64,000 nucleotides of DNA. It comes from Larimichthys crocea. Taxonomy: Eukaryota; Chordata; Actinopteri; Sciaenidae. Position numbers and translations under genes: made by a program. This document shows positions 48,791 to 61,133 of the stretch, piece after piece. The stretch covers positions 9,491,868-9,555,867 of the forward strand of contig NC_040019.1 in the NCBI RefSeq assembly GCF_000972845.2, given 5' to 3'. The notes under the pieces were generated by a model. The model did not search any database. It was given only the letters and a program-made list of their open reading frames with translations, and was not told the origin of the DNA. How positions within the stretch are numbered: position 1 is the first letter of the stretch; each line of letters starts with the position of its first letter.

Positions 48791-51754
48791 TTCTGTTTAA
48801 AGCCTATTGGATTTTATTTTAATACAAATTAAAAATCAGCTACTTAAGCTGCTTTTCACTTAATGGATCATATCTCTAAAAACGGACAGTGCAGCATTTT
48901 TATATCAAAGAATACTGGCACAAGTTGTCACATTAAAATAAGCGAAAGAAGCCATTGACGTCAAAACTAATGCAGGCACAAAGCACAGATGCTTTTCTGT
49001 TATTGACGGCGTTGTCCACCATTCAGTCAGACTGTGTGTGATGCATGGCTTTCACTGATTTGGCTCAGCTTTGCAGAAGAAAAAAAAAACTGAAGAAGAG
49101 CTGGAAATAAACATGTATTTACATATGAAATAAAGCATACCAAGGCTTTTGGCCTGTGAAGCACTTTATTGTTGACAAGACACTGTTTCCTAGTGTTAGG
49201 TTTTAGTAGCACAGACATTGGTGTTGCTGAATGCAGCTGGCAGCTTTAATGTTTACTGTGCAGTTAGCTAATGGCAAACCAATAACCAATAAAGGATCGG
49301 CATTCATTGAATTGCATTTAATAACATTCAGGGAACACTAAGTGGAGAATATTATGTTACCTACAAGAAAAGAGCAATGGTTTAAAAAAAATTAAGATAT
49401 CTGTTAAATTAATTTTTTCCAAAGGTTCTCTGAGGGTAACTGAGTTACGGGCACCAATGTTTAATTTGTAGGCAACATTATTATTAGAGTTCTTTACCCA
49501 GTATTTAACACTGCCTAGCCAGCCACCCTGTATACATCAGCCACACTCGAGTAACCAGTTGCACCATTTTAGAACTTAAAAGACATCCACTGTCTCATGT
49601 TCTTTTATTCAACCTTCATCTAGTGACTCCTTAACCACAGCCTCATTTATGTGAGTACGGGGTAGCTTTAGGTAACTGTCTGCAAGATGAAATTTATCTG
49701 CTCCACATCCTCCTCCTTGTGTTTCCTTTTTGTCTAACTCTTATTGTTTTACTTATGATCACAGACTCTGCAGCTCATAGTTTTAGTCCTGTACTTCTCA
49801 GACAGAACTGGGTCCGTTATGAGTAGCAAAGTTCTCAAGTCCCAGATGACCTTTGTAACTTTGAAGGCCCTGTTCTTCAAGGCTCTGTTCTTCCTATTCC
49901 CTACACCATACAATCATATATAAATTACCTTCTGGCTCTATACTTGCTCCAGCACCAAGACCACATAAAGCATAAGTCTACAGCAGCCATGTACAACTTG
50001 AATAGTGTTTACAAACTTGTTCAGCCCTGACGTTTACTCCTGAGAACTTGTTCCATGCAATTGTGTACTCATGCCTGGCTTGTGGTAACACAGTCTTTGC
50101 ATGGATCAATGGCATGGAGTGTACAGAATAGCACCACTAGGATAATGGAGAGTGAAAACTCGCATCACACACCAAATCTGGCTTTGTTGCACTGGGATGC
50201 TGGTTCCTCGTTGCTATATCTCCCTCAGGTTTTTTATTAAGCACTAGACAACTTGCAACCTGAGTTCTCTAGTGTTGCTAGATATGGTAAAGACAACAGC
50301 CATATACAGTATTTTGCTAGTTGGTGCTAGTGTTAGTTAAAACAAATCTATATCCGCATGTATTTATTATTTATCATGTAGATTTACTGAAGTGTTCAGT
50401 CCATATGAATCATTAGAAAGACGATGCTTTCAGGTCAAATAACAATGAAAGACACCTTTAATCAAAATATTTAGTGGCCTAAATATGGGGAATCAAGTTA
50501 ATCATTGAAACTCACCCATCAGTATCGTATGTAAATTATTCTATATCTATAAAGTCGTAAATAGGAAATATGCCTGTTCTGAGGCCATACGTATCTTCCA
50601 GCCCAGGTTTGCTCATGAGAGCATATCGCATACTGACTCAGTTTCAGCCTTAAAAATAAATAATTCCACAAAACTGACCTTAACTCTGCACCTGGAGCCC
50701 TATTAAACAGCAACGTACAAATATACATATCTGAGAATCAAACTGTATCATAAACAATAATGTGTTTTTAATATTTCTATGTAAGAAAAGTGATAAGGAG
50801 AATAAACTGAATTTAAGTATCAGGTGAGTCTGTCACAGTCATATCCTTGAGCTTTTTATTTTACATGATGTATTCATTTTATTGTTAGACAATGTTATCT
50901 CTCAGTACTAAACTCATATTTTAATTTGATATAGTCTCAGCTGCATGTCAAACTCGCCATCAAAACAGATTTCCTTTTCAGTGCTTACACTTAATTCAAG
51001 TTGTCACTAGAAGTAGTCATCGCTAGAGAATATTCAAACTTCAACAGTGACAGATAAATGCATATAATGCTAGAAAAAAATCAAGTGTCCTTGTGTCAGT
51101 GTGCTGAACATAGTGTGTTACATCATCATGAATATGTTTTATTATATGGTATGACACTGAAAATAAGTTATTACCTTGTGCACTTCTTCAGAGTTTATTC
51201 ATTTAAACTATTCAGATCATAATACTGCAATATGTCCATGAACCAAACTTCCATGTGTTTGAGGTGTTGCGTCCTTTAGAGACTGTGAACTTTACAATGT
51301 GTTGAACACATTTCAGACATGTCCGTGTAGTCAAATTCATGTTTGTATTGTTGAATATCTGAGTGCAATAAACATTTATGAAACCATTCAAAAGATTCTT
51401 TTGAGACCATTCTGACATTTGTGTTTGCTTTTATCAAATGTGTGTACTCGTACAAACTTTATCTTTTCCCATGTGACCTTGGCACCACAATTGACAGACT
51501 GTAGAGTTCCATTTAAACACATTTTGATTCATACTGTAGTTATGCAATAATGTAGTCTGTAGAATGACTAGTTTTCAAAAGGAAATGAAACTCTCAATAG
51601 CTTCCCATTAAGTGAAAGTAGAAATACAACAGTATGAAGATTTCAAAGTACAGGGACATTATGTATGTACTCAAAATACCAAAAAAATAAAGAGTCCCTG
51701 TCTTTTATTTAGTATTATTGGATAAACACTGATTAACATTACATGTAAGCATTG

Positions 51755-51900
51755 TAATGTTGTAGGTAGTTAAGATGGAACTAATTTAATTTGGTAGTTG
51801 GGTAGTTTAATAGCTATCTTTTTTTAAAGCATGTTTTTTTAATGTATGTAAAGTATAAAGAAGAACCTAGAAGCTAAAGCTAAAGATAGCGAAGTACACA
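51755..51900 (+). mobile_element. Relic of the same TIR-type teleost element, internal part
   Basis: It carries AGTTAAGATGGAACTAATTT, GTTGGGTAGTTTAAT, TAATGTATGTAAAGTAT and GCTAAAGCTAAAGATAGCGA. These align by order with the inner part of the family seen at 43454 and 54876. Ends are not visible. Recognition is from memory. Confidence 0.5.
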
Positions 51901-52559
51901 TTATAATATATGCAAAGAATTGAGATAAGTCCTTTCAGCTCAAAGTTATGTGGAGTGAATTTAATAGATACTTTCCACCACTGCTTAAGGTGTACCTCTG
52001 TACTACTTCCTGTCAGGATTTATGTACTTTATTTAGCACAACTTCTTTTTTTTTGTGCCACATAAAGAGTGAAGAGCATGACCATGTTAAGAGTCGAAAT
52101 ATGCACTTGTTTCAAATCCTGTCAAACATTTAAACAAAAGATTTTACTGATTCGTTAGAGTCTTGTTGAATACTAATCATTAAATAATTAAATCTAAAAC
52201 CTGTCCCTGCAACAGTGCCCTCTATGTTCCTACAAGGTAAGCAAATATGTAATACTATTATTTATGAAACCCAGGTGCCAATCAATCAGCACTTTTTGCT
52301 TCACAAAAAAACAGGATTAAAAATACACCATTTAAATAGAACAGTGCCTCGAGATGCTTTTGAGATGCTATAAAGTCACACTGCTGTTTAATTCAATTCA
52401 TGCAGCTTATGCTGCCTTTTTACCAGGAGGCGAATTAAGGATGAAGTTTTCAAATATAACCCAGTTTAGTTTATCGTCAAACAAAGTATGACCCCCACCC
52501 GCTGTTAAATTACAGTCAATTCTGCTCTACTTTTGTTCACTGTCTTTGGAATAGGTTAT

Positions 52560-52573
52560 GTTGCCCTGGTTAC
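52560..52573. promoter_or_regulatory. Weaker X-box-like site (GTTGCC CT GGTTAC)
   Basis: One mismatch from the RFX half-site consensus on the right arm. It lies about 235 bp past the donor of astn2 exon C, inside the trim32-bearing intron, and shares a GGTTATGTTGCCC core with the stronger site at 44073. Could be chance. Confidence 0.25.
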
Positions 52574-52808
52574 ATTTGATAGTAGCCCCATCACTCCAAA
52601 AGTGACCGCTGTTTCACCCGTTCTCAAAACATGGCATGCTCTCCTCCACACCTAAATCTTAAAATGATATATGCCATAAATCTATCTGCCTTTGACAGAT
52701 TTCTCCAACAAAAAAAACAAATCTATTTGTGAGGATGTCATCTCCATTTATCTCTCTAGAATTCAGTGTTTTTGGCCTATTTTCCTTCCTGTCTGTCAGC
52801 ATGCTCAC

Positions 52809-52988
52809 CTTTCTGATACTGCAGCCAGAGCTGCTGCTGGGCCTTCTTGCTGGGAAAGTAGATGCTGCAGCTGAGCTCGGAGCCGTACAGGGCTTCAGAA
52901 ACATAGTGGCTGCCGTATTGCTGGAGAAAAGCCAGCAGCTCCTCACGTGTGCTCTCGGCTGACAGTGTCTTCAGCACCTTAGAAAAGC
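52809..52988 (-). CDS. astn2: astn2 coding exon C: MACPF signature exon (180 nt)
   Basis: Two bases complete a glycine, followed by FSKVLKTLSAESTREELLAF and LQQYGSHYVSEALYGSELSC, then a run ending QQQLWLQYQK plus one base. YGSHYVSEALYGS is the MACPF signature (Tyr-Gly-Ser/Thr-His-aromatic, followed some residues later by Gly). In astrotactins this fold is not thought to form lytic pores in the way complement C9 and perforin do. The acceptor is ACCTGGTAG|GC, with a T-rich but interrupted tract, and the donor is CAGAAAG|GTGAGC. The next exon lies 12.2 kb away, beyond trim32. Confidence 0.96.
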
Positions 52989-53261
52989 CTACCAGGTTAA
53001 AAAAGGAGATAGGAGGATGGTGATTTTGTATGCAGAAAGGTGGGAAGGATGGGTCGTATATTGAGGTTAGGTTTACATGTGCAAAATCGAGATCTATTAA
53101 AGCTCAAACAAATACACGAGACAATGTGCAGAATATACAGAAATCTGTGTAGGCTGGTAGACGACAGTACTAAACAGGGCACTAATCAGATTTAAATTTA
53201 TGTGTGCAGAGCTTTGTGATGTTAAGAAGTCACCACAGGGTTAAATTATTCAGACGCTGAC

Positions 53262-53366
53262 CTGTAGATAAGGTGATCGAGCTGAGTTTGACTCTGTACA
53301 GATTGCTTCGCACTCTCCACTGTTGAACCATAGGATAGCCCACTGCCTCACTGAATTGAGCATCTC
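53262..53366 (-). CDS. astn2: astn2 coding exon B: MACPF region (105 nt)
   Basis: The frame starts with two bases completing the glycine codon from exon A, then reads DAQFSEAVGYPMVQQWRVRS and NLYRVKLSSITLST, and ends with the first G of the next glycine codon. The segment GYPMVQQWRVRSNLYRVKL is nearly invariant in astrotactins as I remember them. The acceptor is CTTTCTTAG|GA and the donor is CTACAG|GTCAGC. Its length of 105 nt keeps phase 1 at both ends. It is separated from exon C by the shortest intron of the set, 273 bp. Confidence 0.95.
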
Positions 53367-54564
53367 CTAAGAAAGACAGAAAAAAAGGAAACAAGTACAC
53401 AAATTAACACAAAAGAAAGACAACAATTTAAAACACATTACAAAACTGTGATTCGTAAAGAGCAGCTGACATTTTAAATATGATAAATAAAAAATAAAAA
53501 ATCAATCATTTTATTTGAGAAGTTTATTGCAGATCTGTTGTTATCCATTATTGCTTTAACATCGTTTATTATCACAGCCCATATCCCAGCTGCTCCCGGA
53601 TCAATGGTAGATATATAGTGAAACTTGAACTCCAATTGGATTGCTGACATTAGAAGTGGGAGCAATCTCACCTTTCTCTGCAATTCAATTACCTAACTTT
53701 CACACCAGTTTAGAACTAAAGCCATGAAAGTGAAGAGCAAAGGGGGGGAAAAAAAGAGAGAGAAAAAAGAAAACTGCTCACGGGAACCTTGATCCTGTGC
53801 CTCTGGAAAACGTTTTCCACCTGAGCTACTCATGTACATTGAAAAGGGGCAATTTAGTTTCTGTGTGTGTGTGTGTGTGTCCAATTCTGGTGAAAGCAGA
53901 ACCCAAGTAAAAATCTCAGGGGTCAATGTAGACCGAATGCCAATTTAGCTAATGGAGGGATTAGGGAGCAGAGGTGGAGATTCCAAGCCAAATGTCTAAG
54001 TGACTCTGTCCCCCAGAAGATGGGGTGGAACAGTCAAGAAAAGGATAAAGGGACGGCAGAAGTGTTATAGTTTGCAAAGTCCAGAACACATGTATGTGTG
54101 TTGGGGATGTATATGCATAATATTTGGTGTTTATTTTAACATATTATATTAGCACTGTATATAATTAGAGCATTTTTTAAATGGGGTTTAGGTTTTAACA
54201 GAAAAAAAGTCCATATATATATCTACTGTAAATGATTTTGCACTTCACTTGATTTTAAATTTCACAAAAAGAGGCGACAAGAACATGAACACACTGCCTT
54301 TTTGCATTTACCAGTTTCCCCAATTTACCCAGGCAAATGTTATAATGGAGTAAGACTACAGAGCTCGAGTACATTAGGGTCTTTCATAGACTTGTTGTTG
54401 TCGCTATGAGCTCTTATCTCATTTCACTGTGAATAGATCACAGAGAGATAATAGAGCTGCCACTGAAAATCCAATTAATCAAATCTATTTGTCCATTACT
54501 CTCAGCTGGAGAGACAGACAAGAAAAAAAAAAGTGCAATATCCCCAAAATTCACACACCCTCAC
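53367..54564 (-). other. astn2 intron between exons A and B
   Basis: 1198 bp, AT-rich, with a TG repeat at 53862-53880. No gene seen. Confidence 0.75.
53862..53880 (+). repeat. (TG)n microsatellite
   Basis: About nine TG units. Confidence 0.95.
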
Positions 54565-54689
54565 CTGTGAGGAGCTGCAAGTTGGGAAGTGGCTCAGACA
54601 ACACCCCTCGACATTGTTCCTCTACTGGTAAGGGGATGACCATGAGACCATCAGCCAGCTGGGGAAAGTCCTTAATGAAGTTGTTGTCC
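54565..54689 (-). CDS. astn2: astn2 coding exon A: start of MACPF region (125 nt)
   Basis: The exon begins with the last base of a split codon and continues DNNFIKDFPQLADGLMVIPL, then VEEQCRGVLSEPLPNLQLLT, ending with the first base of a glycine codon. This matches the family segment that leads into the perforin-like (MACPF) fold, which lies in the extracellular/lumenal part of the protein. The acceptor is CTCTCTCTCAG|G and the donor is ACAG|GTGAGG. Oddity: the polypyrimidine tract is the complement of a 160-nt GA/GAAA microsatellite that directly abuts the acceptor AG. The preceding exon, which must end with two bases of a codon, was not found between 54690 and 64000. Confidence 0.93.
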
Positions 54690-54691
54690 CT

Positions 54692-54851
<160 letters not shown>

Positions 54852-54875
54852 CGCAACAGTAATTGACTATTAACA

Positions 54876-55106
54876 CTAATGGTGTAAAAATACTCTGTTA
54901 CAAGTAAAGCTCATACATCAGAAATGTTACTCAAGTAAAAGTATGTAAGTATAATCAGGAAAAATCACCTAAAGTATAAAACGAGAAATATGGATATGGT
55001 ACCCGTGAGTATACTTTTCTCTATTATATCATTATACCATTAGATGATTATGCATTAATGTAAAAGCAGGATTTTACTATATAGTGTACTTACATTCCAC
55101 CACTGC
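54876..55106 (+). mobile_element. Relic of the same TIR-type teleost element, right end intact
   Basis: It has AAATACTCTGTTACAAGTAA, TTACTCAAGTAAAAGTATGT, AAGTATAATCAGGAAAAATC, TGTAAAAGCAGGATTTTACT, and ends TACTTACATTCCACCACTGC, a typical family terminus. The left terminus is missing where it meets the GA/GAAA tract. In-window partner at 43454-43606. Confidence 0.65.
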
Positions 55107-55619
55107 ATCTTGTGCTAACACCTATAATAAGTTCCAAGCATTTATAAAGTAATTAACTAATAACTGGATGTACCAAAAGGGACAGACTATTGACCACCAA
55201 GTAACACCCCTCTGAGGTCATGTATAACAGTCAATGGTGCAGCTACAGATTCTGAACTCCATGAAAAAACAACTCAACAACAACAGTTCACAATAAATAT
55301 CTACAACTCCGACATGTTCCACTGCCCTGTCCAGCTGCTGGCCTCCTGAATCATTCAGAGACAGGGATTTGGAGAATTTACTGTTTTTCTCTTCCAGGTT
55401 TCTCTATGATAATGTTTTATGTGTTGACATACTTCATCCGTTCTGCTTCACAGAGGTTACAATGGAGATGCTAGGCTCATTTGGTTGCTTTTAATTACTG
55501 AGAAGATAATGAACCTTCAAGGTAGATGTCGTTTCATGCATCATCATTGTGGTGATTTGTTCCATCTGCGAGTGACAGTTTTAAAGAGTTCCAATGTGGC
55601 AGAAGGCCAAAACACGTGA

Positions 55620-55620
<1 letters not shown>

Positions 55621-55650
<30 letters not shown>
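55621..55650 (+). repeat. (TG)n microsatellite
   Basis: TG units with one TA interruption. Confidence 0.95.
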
Positions 55651-55651
<1 letters not shown>

Positions 55652-56094
55652 TGCTTGACAGCCCAATAAAGTAACCAGTTATGTCCTCCAGTTTGAGGGC
55701 AGAACACAGAGCTGTAGCCAAAGATAAGACAGACCCCCCTGTAATCCTTCTCTTTTTCTCAGCTGGAGACAGCAAGTACAAGGAAGGATGGTAATGAGAG
55801 AGGAAGTGTGGGAGTGAAGGGTAGAAGAAGACCCACATACTGTGCTATATAGTGAGAAGTAAGAAAAAAAACACCTAAGAAAACTATACAAGCGTACATG
55901 TTTTCCATTCTTTATTCCCTTTTGCATCTATTTGCACCTCAATGCGATTCCACAGTGGACAAATCACTTGTAAAATGAATAGCAGCAGTGCTAAGTAAAG
56001 AGATGGTGTATGTTCAGCTCCATTTTTGTTCAGCAGATAGATCATTCTAGTTGAACCAAAGCAGCCGCAGTTCATTTCCTGTCAAAAAGATGAG

Positions 56095-56586
56095 TTGTCT
56101 TGCTGCATTCTGAGAGCATGGCAAGCAGCAGCAATTCCCATAATCCACTTTTATGGGACCAAGTCTCAGAGCACAGACCTTGTGCCATTGGAAGGGAGAG
56201 GAATGGGGGTACGCTTCGCTCTTCTTGGTATCAATTTTTCATCCTGTTCATCTCTTCCTGTCTCTCTCTTCGCTTCTTCTAACCACAAAAGCCTGTTAGA
56301 CGCAATCACAGCCTTAGCGCCACAATGGAAGGGTGGAAGGATTGACTCAAGGGCAGAGGATGAGAGGAGAGAGGGGGAGAAGAGGTGCTGTAAAAAGATT
56401 ACCGTAGCTTATGCTCACAGAAAACATATTGATTGCAAAATTAAATCACCCAGTCTCATGCCGAGGTTTAGAGATCCTTTGGAGGTGTGTGGACCAAGGC
56501 GATATGTAGCTTTATGGATTTTCAAGCCCAGATGTGGACTGCCCTTGACACTCCCATTAACGCTGACATACAGCAGAAGAGGGTGA
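56095..56586 (+). other. Unassigned plus-strand ORF (163 codons)
   Basis: The longest open frame in the window outside trim32. Its composition looks random, and no motif, signal peptide or family likeness is visible. It lies antisense to astn2 in the intron upstream of exon A. Probably chance; a length of 163 codons is not decisive in 64 kb of six-frame sequence. Confidence 0.15.
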
Positions 56587-57894
56587 CGTATATCATCGTT
56601 CACCACAGCGTTGCTCGAACAAAACTGAAAAACTGACTCTATTTGGAGGAGAAAATGTGTAAAGACTAGAGCAGAAAAAGTCTTCTACCCTTAGAGGAAT
56701 AAAAGATCTAAGGCTAGCATGGACTGCTGTGGCATCCATCCTTTTTCGCAGAGGTTAAGTGGTGAGGCAGCAACTTAGAACAGTCAAAGTGTCAATCCTG
56801 AAGATTTCTGTTCACGCGATTTTTCGTGAGGCCACCTGTTCTTTGGACTGTTTTTGTTTGCATGTGTGCGTGTATATACGTATATGTGTATGTGACTGGA
56901 AGGGAGCTTCAAACATCTATTAAGCTTACGGCTTATTAGAGGAGGAGACATCCCCACATCTGTACAGTGCCACTACAACCAAAACATACAAATGTTGTTA
57001 ACAAGATGAGCCAGCTGCTTGTCTTTCAAGATCATTTTCCTCTTACACAACTAGTAACTAAAAATATGCTTTTGCTGTTTCACGTCTAACTTATCTCACC
57101 TTGAAGAGACATGACATTTTGTTATACAGACAAGATTGACTTGACTTGGCCCATTAAGTTTAACTTATTGAGCTTAAACCTAACGAGCAGCAGACCTGGC
57201 GATATAATTAATGAGTGTGTTGGCCCACTGATATTGCTTACTGAAACTTAAATGGAATAGAGCCATCATTATTTATCATTATTAGTTCCACTTGCTTTTT
57301 CTTGCGACGATAAGCCAAAATGTCTGCTGTGAGTAAAGGTCTATAGAAAACCAGCCACCAGTGTGAATGTGATTACACAGCTGGATTTATTGAGTTAAAT
57401 TAATTATCTATATAACATGTTTTTTAGACGTGCTGGTTGTATTCACCCTTATCCAACAATGTGTTTCCACTAATAGAAAATTCTGACATGTCACAGTAGT
57501 AAAACCACAGGTGAGAATAAGAAAACGAAAAATGGCTGATTCCATTCCAGGTGCTTCAGCTTTGGAGTCTTGGTTTATTGAACATCCTGGCTTGGTGTCA
57601 CACTGTCATGACTTAGTAAGTCAAAGTGTCTTCAATATATTTAAGAATGTTAATGTCAGGAGATGCTGATGAACATATACAACTTAACATTTCATCTAAA
57701 AATGTGAGCTAATGGTCAATACATAAATAAATAAAAATATCACAAGGATCACAAATTTCAAGATATGAGATTTTTCTGACCTGAAAATCTTTGAAAAACT
57801 ATTTTATAATAGATAATGAACACAGCAGAAAATGTGATTTGTCACAGTATAGCACAGGTGTTTTTTTACAACATAAAAAGAGTTCTTCTTCTGC

Positions 57895-58200
57895 TTCTTA
57901 TCAGTTGCCAGACAGAAAGCAGAGACTGTTTCAAGCCAAGAATAGTCTGGTACGTAATCCCCCGTAAAACTGCAAATTGACATTTTCACACTTTGTTCTT
58001 TGCGCTGATTAAACAAATGAGATAACGTGTTAAGTAGAGAGCTGTACAGGTGCTGGTAGGCTTATTTCGTTACTGTTGGACAGAGACAGGCTAGCTGATT
58101 CTCTTCTTTTACAGTCATGCTGAGGAAGGCTAATCAGCCTCAGTCTGTAGCTCCATATTTGCCCTAAAGACATCTAACTATTCTCACTATTCCTTTAATG
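57895..58200 (+). repeat. Teleost interspersed repeat (non-coding), copy 2
   Basis: Shares with the copy at 930-1265 the blocks AATAGTCTGG, CCCGTAAAACTGC, GATTAAACAAATGAGATAAC, GTTAAGTAGAGAGCTGTACA, GGTGCTGGTAGGC and GGACAGAGACAGGCTAGCTG, and it ends near CTATTCTCACTATTCCTTTAA. Same orientation as copy 1. Diverged, with internal changes. Confidence 0.7.
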
Positions 58201-61105
58201 ATGGCTAGGTTTTATTCCAGTGTCCCTGTAAACCGTGGCACTGTAACTATGAGCCAACACACAGTATACCAGGGCCCACACAACTGCCAGATAATTAAAT
58301 TAAATACAGTCATTTTTTTCCCAATCTGACGCATAACATTTATTTTGTAGGTATTTTCAGTCAAGATTTCACTTTGAATGCATCTTTTTGCAGCGATAAA
58401 ACATATGCACGTTCATCTACTCCAGCTTTCATAAGAAAGGCCAGAGTCATTGATTTAACTTCACTCAGAACTCCAAATTTAAAATACTTTAATATAGTTT
58501 TTAGTTTTTTTTTACACCAGGATTATCCCTTCTAGATTAAGACCTCCTTGTTGAATCTATCCTGTCTCCAGGTACCGAGCCCCTCATTTTATCAACCGAG
58601 CTTTTAGAAATCACACATTACCTTTACACAAACCCTCCTACATAGCCTCCCCACACTTAACAACCTGCCATACACCACACCACACATGAGTCTGGATTTG
58701 CCAGCAAACTTGTGTATTTACTCATGTTTCATTCAGTACCCATGTGTGTTCATTAAAGGCAGCGGACAGTGGGCTCCCTCCTGGCCAAACAGACTTCCTA
58801 GTCTACAAGTGGCAAACTCATCCCATTTAAATGAGAATCTCCAAAACACAAGCTTTACAAATTATATCTGGCAGAATGAATGCAAATATTCAAGACAGGT
58901 TCATGCATATATAGATTAAAGTTCTCCCTTCTATCTTACTTTTCTTCTCTCCCACTTTCCTTTATTCTCCACGTCTCTGCCTGCCCTCTGTGCGTACACA
59001 GTAAAGACACATTTGATTATTAAAGCACTGAAGCTCGGACCTCACATGCAAATTGTTTCTTGTTTTTCTTTTCTTTTGTGTTTCACAGACACGCATCTGT
59101 GTCAGGATTTCTCCTATAGAGTGTAACAACTATTCAGTATTTGCTCAGCCTAGTCCCCAGCGGTAACCCTTCCTGCTTTTCTCTCTGCATCCCTTATTTC
59201 TTCCATTGCTTATTCACTATCCCGGCTACACCTCCTCTCGCCTCCCAAAATCACAGGCTTTTTTGTGATAGGCACAGATGAGAGCTATCTACAAGTCAAT
59301 TTAGAAAAATGTTTTGTGCCTCTCTCCCCGTATGTTTGAGAATGTATCTGTCTAAGTTTATAATAGGCACGAAGGCTGCAAGTCACTTGTGTGAGAACAG
59401 GTGTTCATGCATATGTTCTAGTGAGTATGTTTATCTGAGTTTGTGACTGTGTAACTAATGGTGAGCGGTACTTATCTAAACATTGTCTGAGGTAATTGGT
59501 TCTTGTGCCATTTTATCTGTGTAGGAACCTCATCCCCACATCGCAGCAGTGACTGGGCAGACACATTAAACCATACTCACTACATCTTAACTGCTCCGAC
59601 ATTTCACAACATCCCATTATCCACAACTTCAAGACTCATTTCGACAACAGTACTGGCTAATGGTGCCGTATAGTGGCTTCTATTGGAAAATCACATCCAC
59701 CACTGCACTCCTTCACTGTTTTTCTGTCACATTTTTCCCTCACACGTTACCCTCACATTTAAAAATTCGGACTAATCTACCAAATAGGAGCATAACACAC
59801 CTGCTATAAACAAAAAAAATCTTATCAATAATAAACTTTGGAAAACTGAAAGCAAATTTACAAAAGTAGTGTACAGATTATTTGGAGAGCACATTGTATC
59901 AGCTACATTTCTCATTTCAGGCCTAAAACCTCAGAGGGTCTGAAGCGGCACATTCAGAAATTCAATTTTAGAAACGATTGTGGGACAGCCAACCTATCAG
60001 TATAGAAAATGAATTATATGTGCATCCATAGTTTCCAGAGATGACTGAATATCCAGGGTTCAAACGGTTCTCCTAACAGTGAGAAAACCTATCTGTTTCA
60101 GCAAACTGGAAAGCCAGGCAGGATGCTGCTTTCCACTAATTTAGAAGTAGCCTTTGTGGACTGATGCAAGCACTAACACAGACTCCCTAATTCCCCCGAG
60201 GGAATGAGTATTGAAAATAAATACAAATCTCTGGTGCCAAGCTTACTAAGGCTATATTCTGATTATCAGAGGCTCTGTTCTGGCTTCTAAATGTGAGCAT
60301 GTGTAAGCATCTTCTTAGTTTAAAGCTGAACAAGGTGAGGCTGTTCAAAAAATGAAAAGACATTTACCAAAAACGGTTTGTATGATAATTTCAGTGTTTA
60401 TGTTCACCTTCAATTCCAAGTAAACTGAGGGTAACTCTACTGAATTTGTGTGTTGTGACGAGTCCACATAATGTCATATCTCGGCAATTAAGACTGGAAG
60501 TAAAATCTTCTATCAAATTACAGAAAATGATGTTCAGAAGCCTGAAAATATGAGAAAAAATAAGCCTGCCTTTTGACACTCTACAGAACAATCAAGCACT
60601 AGCTGAGAGTGAAGTTACCATATGGGTTAAACAATCATAATGATAAGTTTTTGTATAAACACTATTGCTAATTATTTCAAAAATAATTAGAGTGGATATT
60701 GATATTATTGATTTGGCAATTACTGTGTGCTGGAGTTGAAGGCCAAATACATTTTCCTATCCAAATCCTGATCTCAGCCTATTACTTCTTAATAGTCATG
60801 CTCCGTTTACACAATCCTGTCAAATGATCCAAAACGAAACTGCATCCAGCCACAATTTAATGACCACTTACAGAATAACATCGGAGTGTAGAAGTTATGA
60901 CACTCTGAGTGTGTGTGAAATCAAAGAGTCTGCACTTTCTGTAATGATGAATAAATAACTCACTGAACGGTAGGAAAAAGGGGAGAAAAAAAAAATCACA
61001 ATTATAATGTTCACCACTAGAGACTGCTCTTTCTCTGTGCCAAAGAAAAGACTACTGGTATTAGGATTAGGATAGGTAAGGGACATCAGTGTTTCTTTGT
61101 GTTCA

Positions 61106-61133
61106 TGTGTGTGTGTGTGTGTGTGTGTGTGTG
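61106..61133 (+). repeat. (TG)n microsatellite
   Basis: About 14 TG units. Confidence 0.95.

Larger units (their letters stand above)
40645..52808 (-). other. astn2 intron between exons C and D, host of trim32
   Basis: 12,164 bp. trim32 occupies about 45660-48790 on the opposite strand. The flanks hold an X-box palindrome at 44073-44086, TIR-type repeat relics at about 43454-43606 and 51755-51900, a G10 run at about 41095, and AAAT/TA microsatellites at 45466-45517. No other gene is recognised in 40645-45600 or 48800-52808. Confidence 0.75.
9327..54689 (-). other. astn2: astn2 gene, partial (seven internal coding exons and six introns)
   Basis: Seven minus-strand exons with AG acceptors and GT donors join into one uninterrupted frame of 386 codons. 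Junction phases agree throughout: each exon supplies the bases the next one needs. Known family role: astrotactin-2 is a vertebrate neuronal integral membrane protein, related to astrotactin-1, involved in glial-guided neuronal migration and in trafficking of surface proteins. Its ectodomain contains a MACPF fold, EGF-like modules, a fibronectin type III domain and an annexin-like domain. Intron sizes in transcript order are 1198, 273, 12164, 7594, 1972 and 21004 bp. The 12164 bp intron hosts trim32 in the opposite orientation, as known in other vertebrates. That synteny, plus the sequence itself, favours astn2 over astn1. Both gene ends lie outside the window. Confidence 0.93.

Noticed and set aside
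55581..55927. Candidate upstream astn2 exon (minus ORFs of 82-85 codons)
   Set aside because: Part reads through a TG repeat; residues do not resemble the astrotactin segment that should precede exon A, and the phase needed (two trailing bases) could not be matched to a donor.
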